From Nitrososphaerota archaeon (lineage in GTDB: Archaea > Thermoproteota > Nitrososphaeria > Nitrososphaerales > Nitrosopumilaceae), in the NCBI GenBank assembly GCA_016200035.1, contig JACQFM010000181.1, forward strand, positions 1-7,420: a stretch of DNA of 7,420 nt. The letters run 5' to 3'. Of the stretch, positions 1 through 4,518 are shown one piece after another. A program made the translations under genes and the position numbers. Within the stretch, counting starts at the first letter, position 1. Each line of letters starts with the position of its first letter. Below the pieces are notes generated by a model. It saw only the letters and a program-made list of their open reading frames with translations. It had not been told where the DNA came from and did not search any database.

Positions 1-312
1 AATCAATATTATTACAAGGATTATTTTTATTACAAGAATGGTACCATAATTAGTTGAAAATATCAATTCTGGTTTGATGAGAAGATTAGAGGACTTGTAA
101 ATTCCTGTTATGATTAAGATGACCAAAGATGGAATAGCAATCCTGTTGAATTTTCTTCCCACTCGGATCATTATTGCAAGTCTCTGCTCTGCTGATTCAG
201 TGATAGTCTTGAGAAGTGGGGCAAGAACTACTCCAATAAAAAGCGAACCACCAACCCAAATTGCTGCAGAAACAAGGTGTGCCCATGTAATGAGAGCTTC
301 AATAATTGGCAT
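1..312 (-). CDS. CopD-like integral membrane protein, C-terminus cut by window edge
   Basis: An open frame runs from an ATG at 310-312 to the window edge and gives the first 104 residues of a hydrophobic protein. It has three membrane segments, at about residues 5-33, 58-72 and 90-104. The first carries H12 and a W19-x-GG pattern, and the loop after it is basic (R44, R50, R53). The second ends LIITGIYKS and the third begins after an NYG turn. This layout matches the copper-resistance D (CopD) / CopD-like domain, whose members are proposed to move copper or to be haem-linked redox membrane proteins; a CopD-like fold is my inference from the pattern. A TATA-like element on the minus strand at 331-343 sits about 26 nt upstream of the ATG, so the mRNA is probably leaderless. 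The remaining domain lies outside the window. The forward-strand open frame at 110-403 is its shadow. Confidence 0.72.
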   Translation of the reverse strand, partial: MPIIEALITWAHLVSAAIWVGGSLFIGVVLAPLLKTITESAEQRLAIMIRVGRKFNRIAIPSLVILIITGIYKSSNLLIKPELIFSTNYGTILVIKIILVIILI

Positions 313-330
313 CCTCGATCTTTCAATTGA

Positions 331-343
331 TATGAATATTATC
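331..343 (-). promoter_or_regulatory. TATA-like element of the CopD-like gene
   Basis: On the minus strand the sequence reads GATAATATTCATA. Its centre is about 26 nt upstream of the ATG at 312, the distance expected for an archaeal TATA box driving a leaderless transcript. Confidence 0.5.
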
Positions 344-403
344 TCTTCGCAAGGCTACACTGGTAAATTTGAGGGTGTAGTTTTTACTAAATTAGATCGC
401 TGA

Positions 404-411
404 CATTAAAT
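404..411 (+). promoter_or_regulatory. TATA-like element of the 434-802 gene
   Basis: CATTAAAT is centred about 26 nt upstream of the ATG at 434 and only 17 nt upstream of the ATG at 425. This favours the 434 start. A second AT-rich stretch at 381-394 could be an alternative TATA box. Confidence 0.4.
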
Positions 412-433
412 GCCTGGTTAAAGAATGCGATGC

Positions 434-802
434 ATGGTTTCTATCAAATATCAACCTATCAAAGAAATCGTAGTACATGAACTTGTGAAGGTAAATAGTG
501 TTGAGGAATTTCTAAGTATGAGGACTGGAAATATTCCGTTGGGAGGAGCTGCCAATCCAGCACGATGGGTTGATGGTATATTATATGAAGCATCGGGTTA
601 CCCTCCTACTCCTGAGGTAATAAAAGATCAACTTCAAGACATCCTACATTTAGCAGCTATTGAATATACAGAAATGAAAGAGTACAAACCATTTCTACAA
701 AACAAGACAAACAACGTAATTTTACCAATAATAAACATGTCACATAACGTGGTAACAAAAGAAGTTGGTAAATGGTTAAAGAACCAACTCATTACTGGAT
801 AG
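434..802 (+). CDS. Hypothetical soluble protein, 122 aa
   Basis: I do not recognise a named family. The product has no signal peptide or membrane segment. It starts with a beta-rich stretch (residues 3-20, with alternating I/V and charged residues). A Gly/Pro-rich central segment follows, with PLGGAANPARW at about 35-45 and YEASGYPPTPE at about 51-61. Next comes an amphipathic helix rich in L, I and acidic residues (62-90) and a basic C-terminal helix (VGKWLKNQL). The central segment looks like a conserved loop or binding site, but no catalytic pattern is recognisable. The start at 434 is chosen over the in-frame ATG at 425 because it is correctly spaced from the TATA-like element at 404-411; starting at 425 would add only MRC. 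The gene is divergent from the CopD-like gene and has no operon partner. Coding status is well supported by frame length and composition; function is unknown. Confidence 0.72.
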   Translation: MVSIKYQPIKEIVVHELVKVNSVEEFLSMRTGNIPLGGAANPARWVDGILYEASGYPPTPEVIKDQLQDILHLAAIEYTEMKEYKPFLQNKTNNVILPIINMSHNVVTKEVGKWLKNQLITG

Positions 803-845
803 GAAATTAACACCAGTAAGTTAACAGAACTGTGATGGCGAAGGT

Positions 846-857
846 TTTTTAGTTATA
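846..857 (+). promoter_or_regulatory. TATA-like element of the first LEA14-like gene
   Basis: TTTTTAGTTATA lies with its centre about 26 nt upstream of the ATG at 878, with no Shine-Dalgarno in between. This points to a leaderless transcript. Confidence 0.55.
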
Positions 858-877
858 TGAAACCCGTAGCTCTCTAA

Positions 878-1375
878 ATGGTCAGTCGAGGAAGAGTTGT
901 TATCGCTGCAGCGTTTGCTGGCTTGGGCATTTTACTTCTTGGACTCGTATACTATGCAGGCTTAGACAATCCCCTGCTTGAAAAAGTAAAGCTGGATCTG
1001 GTTGGAGTAAAAGTTCTAGAAGTAAACAGCGTAGACAAACGCGCAAATCTTGAGGTGAGATTTCTTGTGACAAATCCGAGTGAAAAGACGGTTACTGTTT
1101 CTACCATTAGCTATAACTTGTTCATAAATGATAAAGATGTAGGGGGTGGCCACTACAGTACTCAAGACATAGCTCTTCCAGGGAGAGCGGCAATCTATCC
1201 TGGTCAATCCGTGGAATTAGCTGATAAGTTTGATCTTGTATATTCAGATAGAATTTCCGATGAGTATAATGCAATAATCAACGGAAAACAAGTAAAATTA
1301 CTTGCAAAGGGTCAAGTCAGTATCGAGTCAGCACTTAGTATAGTTGAAAAAAATTTTGAATCTACCTTTGGTTAA
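878..1375 (+). CDS. Membrane-anchored LEA14/WHy-domain protein, 165 aa
   Basis: The protein begins with a short basic N-terminus and one hydrophobic segment (about residues 7-28), then an extracytoplasmic domain of about 130 residues. The domain has the layout of the LEA type-2 / WHy (water stress and hypersensitive response) family. A strand at 40-50 is followed by LEVRFLVTNPSEK (58-70), with the hallmark N-P-S after a hydrophobic strand. Then come an alternating strand YNLFINDKDVGGG (79-91), a loop with PGQSVEL and a closing strand. Such proteins form a fibronectin-III-like beta sandwich and are linked to desiccation or stress tolerance in plants; a role at the archaeal cell surface is inference. 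The N-terminal segment is more likely an anchor than a cleaved signal because no clear cleavage site follows it. The last 4 nt overlap the convergent flavoprotein gene. A second family member lies at 6924-7397. Confidence 0.82.
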   Translation: MVSRGRVVIAAAFAGLGILLLGLVYYAGLDNPLLEKVKLDLVGVKVLEVNSVDKRANLEVRFLVTNPSEKTVTVSTISYNLFINDKDVGGGHYSTQDIALPGRAAIYPGQSVELADKFDLVYSDRISDEYNAIINGKQVKLLAKGQVSIESALSIVEKNFESTFG

Positions 1376-1770
1376 CCTAGGCCCCAACTAGTCTTTGTTT
1401 TTGGTTTTATTTTGATAAAAGGTGCTTCCCCTTCTTTCCAAGGCATTTGTCTTACCCATGAGAATTTTTTATGGAAAATTTCGTACAGGCGCTTAAACTC
1501 TGAACCTTTCTCAATTATCTCAGCTATTCCCTGTACCATCACAGCTTTGTGTTTTCCCGCTAGATAAATGTCTACCACGATTGCGATCTTTTTGTTCTTC
1601 TTTAGATTCGCGTATTTTCTTGTGTCATAGTCAGTTGCTATGTAGAAATAACCATTTTCGAAATAATAGGTCACAGGGGTTACATGAGGTATATCGCGAT
1701 GTGATGTTGCTATTCTACATGCTTCCTTCTTTCTCAAAAAATTGACCTCAGCACTGGTGAACTTCACCAC
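1372..1770 (-). CDS. PNPOx-like flavin/F420-binding split-barrel protein
   Basis: The product (132 aa from the preferred start) has the pyridoxamine-phosphate-oxidase-like split-barrel order. A first strand CRIAT (18-22) is followed by HVTPVTYYFENGYFYIATD (29-47), then the RKYANLKKNKKIAIVVD segment (51-67) that typically contacts the cofactor phosphate. The barrel continues with VMVQGIAEII (77-86), a helix RLYEIFHKKF (94-103) and a closing strand FIKIKPKTKTSWGL (118-131). Single-domain archaeal members usually bind F420 or FMN and reduce or oxidise small molecules; the true substrate cannot be read from the sequence. I place the start at the GTG at 1770 because the TATA element at 1791-1800 lies 25 nt upstream of it. 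A longer frame starts at a TTG at 1782, only about 13 nt from that TATA, and would add MRRN. The gene lies directly downstream of tRNA-Val on the same strand and ends tail-to-tail with the LEA14-like gene. Confidence 0.82.
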   Translation of the reverse strand: MVKFTSAEVNFLRKKEACRIATSHRDIPHVTPVTYYFENGYFYIATDYDTRKYANLKKNKKIAIVVDIYLAGKHKAVMVQGIAEIIEKGSEFKRLYEIFHKKFSWVRQMPWKEGEAPFIKIKPKTKTSWGLG

Positions 1771-1790
1771 GTTTCTTCTCAAAGTGGCGA

Positions 1791-1800
1791 GTTATAAAAG
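1791..1800 (-). promoter_or_regulatory. TATA element of the split-barrel gene
   Basis: CTTTTATAAC on the minus strand begins only 2 nt after the tRNA-Val 3' end. Its spacing to the GTG at 1770 supports that start codon. Its C-T4 run could also help terminate the tRNA transcript. Confidence 0.55.
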
Positions 1801-1802
1801 AG

Positions 1803-1876
1803 TGGGCCGAGAGAGATTTGAACTCTCGACCACCGCCGTGTCAGGGCGGTATCCTAACCAACTAGACGATCGGCCC
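1803..1876 (-). tRNA. tRNA-Val (anticodon GAC)
   Basis: The 74-nt minus-strand sequence folds as a complete cloverleaf. The acceptor is GGGCCGA/TCGGCCC with no mismatch, the D-stem is GTCT/GGAT, and the anticodon stem is CCGCC/GGCGG with loop CTGACAC. The variable loop is TGGTC, the T-stem is GAGAG/CTCTC with loop TTCAAAT, and the discriminator is A. The anticodon at positions 34-36 is GAC, which reads the valine codons GTC and GTT. CCA is not encoded and there is no intron. Confidence 0.95.
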
Positions 1877-1901
1877 GTAAAATACGACTCTTGTTGGAGA
1901 C

Positions 1902-1910
1902 GTTATTAAC
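1902..1910 (-). promoter_or_regulatory. TATA-like element of tRNA-Val
   Basis: On the minus strand GTTAATAAC lies about 26-34 nt upstream of the tRNA 5' end, as expected for an archaeal tRNA promoter. Confidence 0.45.
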
Positions 1911-1930
1911 CTTTAATTTGAGAAAAATAA

Positions 1931-1939
1931 GAATAATAT
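1931..1939 (+). promoter_or_regulatory. TATA-like element of bluB
   Basis: GAATAATAT is centred about 28 nt upstream of the ATG at 1963. This supports that start over a longer in-frame start at 1891, which would place the N-terminus inside the promoter region. Confidence 0.55.
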
Positions 1940-1962
1940 GCATTGTTTTTTGTCAGTATCCT

Positions 1963-2673
1963 ATGAATGGGGAGTTTTCAGAAGAGGAAAAAAATGGTTT
2001 TTACAAGGCAATTTTTTCTAGACGCGATGTAAGAGCGCACTTTACTGCTGAGCCAATAGATGATAGGACTTTATCAAAAATTCTGAATGCGGCACATCAT
2101 GCACCCTCTGTTGGTTTTTCTCAACCGTGGAATTTTATTCTTATAAAAGATATAGAAGCAAGAAAGAAAATAAAATCATCCTTTGATGCAGAACGAAAAC
2201 GTTCATCTGAATTAGTTGAGGATCCAAAGAGAACAAAGTATCTATCGTTTAAGTTGGAGGGAATCTTGGACTCTGCAGTAAATATTTGTGTAACTTACGA
2301 TCCTTCAAAGTTTGGCCCTTTTGTAATTGGAAAATCCAGCATACCAGAAACTGGAATTTACAGCGTTTGTTGTGCAATCCAAAATCTTTGGCTTGCAGCA
2401 AGGGCAGAGGGAATAGGTATGGGATGGGTTAGCATTCTTTCAAATGATGATCTCAAAAAGGTACTTGAAATACCAGAACACGTTATTCCCGTTGCATATT
2501 TGTGCTTGGGTTACGTATCAGAGTTTGCACAAAAGCCAGATCTTGAGACATCTGGTTGGTTATCAAGACTAGATCTAAAAGATGTTGTGTTTTATGAGAA
2601 GTGGAACAAGAATAATGATCCCAGCTGGCAAACCATTCACCAGATGATAGTCTCTAATCTTGATTACGCTTAA
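1963..2673 (+). CDS. bluB: 5,6-dimethylbenzimidazole synthase (BluB)
   Basis: BluB is a nitroreductase-fold enzyme that fragments reduced FMN with O2 to give 5,6-dimethylbenzimidazole (DMB), the lower ligand of vitamin B12. The 236-aa product shows the family's signature segments in order. RRDVRAHF (20-27) contains the Asp corresponding to the catalytic Asp of the Sinorhizobium enzyme. PSVGFSQPWNF (48-58) contributes to the FMN site. SIPETGIYSVCCAIQNLWLA (126-145) and AEGIGMGWVSIL (148-159) follow, the latter with the conserved Ser (S157) reported to matter for catalysis. The family-typical VAYLCLGYV (177-185) and PDLETSGWLSRL (192-203) close the domain. Length is as usual for the family. The start at 1963 is preferred because a TATA-like element lies 28 nt upstream and because the 24 residues before it do not look like BluB. 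The stop codon overlaps the TATA element of the following tRNA-Arg. Ammonia-oxidising archaea are known to make DMB-type cobalamin, which fits. Confidence 0.93.
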   Translation: MNGEFSEEEKNGFYKAIFSRRDVRAHFTAEPIDDRTLSKILNAAHHAPSVGFSQPWNFILIKDIEARKKIKSSFDAERKRSSELVEDPKRTKYLSFKLEGILDSAVNICVTYDPSKFGPFVIGKSSIPETGIYSVCCAIQNLWLAARAEGIGMGWVSILSNDDLKKVLEIPEHVIPVAYLCLGYVSEFAQKPDLETSGWLSRLDLKDVVFYEKWNKNNDPSWQTIHQMIVSNLDYA

Positions 2674-2677
2674 ATTG
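2669..2677 (+). promoter_or_regulatory. TATA-like element of tRNA-Arg overlapping the bluB stop
   Basis: CTTAAATTG is centred about 25 nt upstream of the tRNA 5' end at 2698. It includes the TAA stop codon of bluB (2671-2673). Confidence 0.5.
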
Positions 2678-2697
2678 TTACCAGCTTTGATTTTGTT

Positions 2698-2790
2698 GGG
2701 CTCGTGGCGCAGAGTCAAAATGACGCGTAACATGGATAGCGCGGTAGCCTCCTAAGTTACAGGTCGAGGGATCGAAGCCCTCCGAGCCCG
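2698..2790 (+). tRNA. tRNA-Arg (anticodon CCT) with a D-loop intron
   Basis: The gene spans 93 nt. The acceptor stem is GGGCTCG/CGAGCCC (2698-2704, 2783-2789) with discriminator G. The D-stem is GCGC/GCGC (2707-2710, 2739-2742). The anticodon stem is GTAGC/GTTAC (2744-2748, 2756-2760, one G-U pair) with loop CTCCTAA, so the anticodon CCT reads AGG. The T-stem is GAGGG/CCCTC with loop ATCGAAG. All stems pair, but the D-loop is 28 nt instead of about 10, so an intron of roughly 18 nt must be removed from it, approximately 2713-2730. Exact splice sites cannot be fixed because no strict 3-4-3 bulge-helix-bulge is obvious. The T-loop begins with A instead of the usual U54. CCA is not encoded. Confidence 0.92.
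2713..2730 (+). other. Predicted noncanonical tRNA intron (D-loop)
   Basis: Removing about 18 nt here leaves a normal archaeal D-loop of the form AG..TGGATA. The segment contains a short hairpin GTCA-AAA-TGAC (2714-2724). It is followed by GCGT (2725-2728), which can pair with the 5' D-stem strand GCGC (2707-2710), leaving a 3-nt AGA bulge. This resembles part of a relaxed bulge-helix-bulge splicing motif. The boundaries may shift by a few nt. Confidence 0.6.
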
Positions 2791-2854
2791 CTTTAATTTA
2801 GCTGGTGGATTTATCATGCCAAGGTTGAGTATTTTTGGCGTTTCAAGCTATAGT

Positions 2855-2894
2855 TTTTATGATAAAAAATGTTGGAAAAACTTTTTGAATTTGG
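2855..2894 (-). terminator. T-rich terminator candidate of the 2895-3317 gene
   Basis: Immediately downstream of the stop, the minus strand carries two T runs (GTTTTTCC and CATTTTTTATC). The first is part of a short AAAAAGTTTTT inverted repeat. Poly-T tracts are the usual archaeal termination signal. Confidence 0.4.
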
Positions 2895-3317
2895 TTACAC
2901 TATACTTGCTTGAGGATTGACATAGACTGTTTTGAAGATCTTTACTGTATAATCTCCTTCAAATACCTGGATTACTTTTCCATGATCGACATTTCTAACC
3001 CTGAACATGTATTCATATGATCCGTCTGATTTGACATCTGTCTGCGCAAAGTGAACAGGTTTTCCATCTTTGTATATCTGAATTATAACCGGATATCCTT
3101 CTACGCCATTTGTTACTGTACCCTCAACATATGCCCAAGGAAGTTCATTATCCTGTGATATGTTCATTGGTATGATTTGTTTTTCAATTACGATAGATTG
3201 ATCATCTGCTATTAGTTTTGGATCCCATTTTGCTTCCTCTGACATTGTGGAAATTAAGGTCGGAAAAATTACAATCGATGCTATGGCTACAAGTGTTCCA
3301 GCCATCCACGGTTTCAT
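2895..3317 (-). CDS. Secreted or membrane-anchored beta-sandwich protein, 140 aa
   Basis: An N-terminal hydrophobic segment at about residues 5-23 follows K2 and acts as a signal peptide or anchor. After it comes an acidic linker (26-40) and one Ig/FN3-like domain (about 42-134) made of alternating strands. PWAYVEGTVTNG (60-71) leads into YPVIIQIYKDGKPVHFAQTD (75-94), then SDGSYEYMFRV (97-107) and GDYTVKIFKTVYV (121-133). The pattern of a charged GxV strand, a PVxIQI strand, an SDGSY turn and a final GxYTVK strand is like the small domains that recur in large thaumarchaeal surface proteins. A structural or adhesive role outside the membrane is therefore likely, but no enzyme motif is present. 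The ATG start is supported by a TATA element 27 nt upstream. No C-terminal anchor is seen. Confidence 0.78.
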   Translation of the reverse strand: MKPWMAGTLVAIASIVIFPTLISTMSEEAKWDPKLIADDQSIVIEKQIIPMNISQDNELPWAYVEGTVTNGVEGYPVIIQIYKDGKPVHFAQTDVKSDGSYEYMFRVRNVDHGKVIQVFEGDYTVKIFKTVYVNPQASIV

Positions 3318-3338
3318 AAAAAAAATCTTCCTAAAGGT

Positions 3339-3348
3339 TACATATTAA
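3339..3348. promoter_or_regulatory. Shared AT-rich element of a divergent gene pair
   Basis: Read on the minus strand, TTAATATGTA is centred 27 nt upstream of the ATG at 3317. Read on the plus strand, the same near-symmetric element lies about 31 nt upstream of the TTG at 3375. A second plus-strand candidate, GTATAATTA, lies at 3355-3363. Confidence 0.45.
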
Positions 3349-3374
3349 GGTGCCGTATAATTAATTCATATTAA

Positions 3375-3494
3375 TTGTTAACAGAAAAGAAACTAAATGA
3401 TGGATGCAACTGTAAATGCCATTTCGGTGGAGCCGTTGGTTGTCCTAAATGTAAGGAAAACCATGAATCACACCATTGTCAGTGTTGCAAGTAA
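3375..3494 (+). CDS. Cys/His-rich mini-protein, 39 aa, likely metal-binding
   Basis: A short frame with a TTG start encodes 8 Cys and 4 His in its last 29 residues. These form three clusters: CNCKCH (11-16), CPKC (23-26) and, after NHESHH, CQCC (35-38). Such density is not expected by chance and looks like a zinc-binding or metallothionein-like peptide. Metal choice and function are unknown. No in-frame ATG exists and a TAA lies two bases before the TTG, so translation must begin at TTG or at an unrecognised start. The overlapping frame beginning with two ATGs at 3387-3392 gives a peptide without recognisable features and is less convincing. The gene is divergent from the beta-sandwich gene, probably sharing its promoter region, and ends 2 nt from the 3' end of the broken coiled-coil gene. 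Confidence 0.55.
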   Translation: MLTEKKLNDGCNCKCHFGGAVGCPKCKENHESHHCQCCK

Positions 3495-3496
3495 GA

Positions 3497-3676
3497 CTAT
3501 CTTTTCTTGACTTTTTGTTTTGTGTTTTCTTTAACCGCAAGCATTTTTAGATTATCAATCTCTGCCTTTAGCCTCTATCTCCTTATCCTTGTCTTTCACG
3601 ATGTCCCGTAACTCATCTACTCTGCCGTAAGTTCACGGCGTGCATCGTTAAGCTCGCTTGTAGTAATCTGATGCAT
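3497..3676 (-). pseudogene. Small coiled-coil protein gene broken by two frameshifts
   Basis: Three minus-strand segments join into one plausible protein. From ATG 3676 the frame reads MHQITTSELNDARRELTA and then meets a TAG. A frame shifted near 3618-3626 continues as RVDELRDIVKDKDKEIE and stops. A second shift near 3571-3575 restores the first frame, which continues LKAEIDNLKMLAVKEN, then a Lys-rich tail and a TAG at 3497-3499. The two shifts compensate: one missing base followed by one extra base would give a continuous frame of about 59 residues. The product would be a highly charged coiled coil with heptad-spaced I, L and V. It lies 7 nt downstream of the two-TM protein gene on the same strand, as in an operon. 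Real gene decay and sequencing or assembly errors are both possible; the intact ancestor is my reconstruction. Confidence 0.55.
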
Positions 3677-3683
3677 TGGATTA

Positions 3684-3896
3684 TCAGGAGAATGAATCAG
3701 CTTTTTTTACTTCGTGGCCACCGTGTTTGTGCATATAGTCAGCACTCTTTTGCGCCAACCAACATACTGCAGCAAGAAACCACGCAGCTGTGATAAATAC
3801 AGTTATAGTAAAGTGCAGCGCGTCTGGAAGTACAAAATATAGGCCTGTTAGAACCGCTGCCAAGGCACTAACTGTAATTGTTGGAATATGACCCAT
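3684..3896 (-). CDS. Small two-helix membrane protein, 70 aa
   Basis: I do not recognise a named family. The protein has two hydrophobic helices, at about residues 6-23 and 28-48, joined by a short PDALH turn. A hydrophilic C-terminal tail carries H56, H58 and H61 (MHKHGGHEVKK). The His-rich tail might bind a metal, but this is speculative. A TATA element 27 nt upstream supports the ATG start. The broken coiled-coil gene follows 7 nt downstream on the same strand, so the pair was probably co-transcribed. Confidence 0.7.
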   Translation of the reverse strand: MGHIPTITVSALAAVLTGLYFVLPDALHFTITVFITAAWFLAAVCWLAQKSADYMHKHGGHEVKKADSFS

Positions 3897-3918
3897 GTTT
3901 TATCTCAAAAATTTGCTT

Positions 3919-3927
3919 GAATATAAC
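3919..3927 (-). promoter_or_regulatory. TATA-like element of the two-TM protein gene
   Basis: On the minus strand GTTATATTC is centred about 27 nt upstream of the ATG at 3896. Confidence 0.5.
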
Positions 3928-3981
3928 AGTAATGGATATTATCCCATTTGATAAGGTCATTTATAAAAAGGAAAGATTTTG

Positions 3982-4230
3982 CTAGTCACTGACTTTTTTG
4001 GAATTATCCTTGTTGCCAAAATATCCTGGTCTTGGCACTTCAGACTGCAAAATCTGAATTTTTTGTAAAAGTTCATTTCTTAAATCTCGTGCGACCCGCC
4101 TTACAGTAGGCCTTGGAACACCAAGCTCTTCGACTACCTTACTATAGATATCTTGTTTATCTGTTAAACCCTTGTCGAGGAGGTCGTTGATTGCTTGTTT
4201 TATATTTGTACTTTGATTTGAACGATTCAC
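3982..4230 (-). CDS. Small helix-turn-helix protein, 82 aa, GTG start
   Basis: The protein is helical with a DNA-binding layout. A helix IKQAINDLLDKG (10-21) is followed by DKQDIYSKVVEELG (24-37), a turn, and a probable recognition helix RPTVRRVARDLRNELLQK (40-57) rich in Arg. A Pro/Gly-rich basic tail follows. It resembles small winged-helix or HTH regulators that are abundant in thaumarchaea. The target is unknown; self-regulation or chromatin-like binding are possibilities. The start codon is GTG (4228-4230), and its position is strongly supported by the TATA box at 4252-4260, about 26 nt upstream. It is a monocistronic gene, with a gap of about 450 nt behind its promoter. Confidence 0.75.
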   Translation of the reverse strand: MNRSNQSTNIKQAINDLLDKGLTDKQDIYSKVVEELGVPRPTVRRVARDLRNELLQKIQILQSEVPRPGYFGNKDNSKKVSD

Positions 4231-4251
4231 AAATTTAATTTTTCAGATCTT

Positions 4252-4260
4252 CTATATAAG
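4252..4260 (-). promoter_or_regulatory. TATA box of the HTH gene
   Basis: CTTATATAG on the minus strand is the clearest TATA box in the window. It is centred 26 nt upstream of the GTG at 4230 and so decides that start. Confidence 0.65.
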
Positions 4261-4330
4261 ACTGTTACTATCTTTTTAATGAAAATATTAGTTACTTAAA
4301 TTTCAAACATATTTTTAAGAGGTGATTTTC

Positions 4331-4450
4331 ATGCAGACAAATTTTCCCAAACTAATTTACATAATCATAATCTTCAATAATGACATTTTTGGTAGTTGGC
4401 ATACATATTCCTTTAAAACTCTTCTTGGTTTGGTGATGAAGGTATTTTAA
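4331..4450 (+). CDS. Candidate 39-aa hydrophobic peptide behind a strong Shine-Dalgarno
   Basis: The ATG at 4331 is preceded 4 nt upstream by GAGGTGAT (4319-4326), which matches the anti-Shine-Dalgarno of archaeal 16S rRNA (3' end ATCACCTC) over eight bases. The frame encodes 39 residues with a hydrophobic stretch IYIIIIF (9-15) and a basic C-terminus. No family is recognised. Coding evidence is limited to the ribosome-binding site and the frame, in an AT-rich gap. Confidence 0.35.
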   Translation: MQTNFPKLIYIIIIFNNDIFGSWHTYSFKTLLGLVMKVF

Positions 4451-4518
4451 AATTTTTAAGAATATTTTATGATTATTAGATGATTTAATACAATTTCTGT
4501 ATATTTCAATGATCAGAA

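Noticed and set aside
110..403. 97-aa plus-strand open frame
   Set aside because: It is antisense to the CopD-like gene, whose translation shows proper membrane helices and family pattern, and it has no recognisable features.
1016..1207. 63-aa minus-strand open frame
   Set aside because: It is a shadow lying wholly inside the LEA14-like gene, with no promoter and no family features.
1803..1876. tRNA-Asp reading of the minus-strand tRNA
   Set aside because: The plus strand shows GTC in the anticodon region, but on the coding (minus) strand the loop is CTGACAC, so the anticodon is GAC and the identity is Val.
1891..1962. 24-residue N-terminal extension of BluB
   Set aside because: It does not resemble BluB, overlaps the predicted TATA boxes of bluB and tRNA-Val, and is better explained as promoter sequence.
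3387..3500. Overlapping plus-strand frame starting with two ATGs
   Set aside because: It gives about 37 residues with no recognisable composition, while the neighbouring frame holds a clustered Cys/His pattern.
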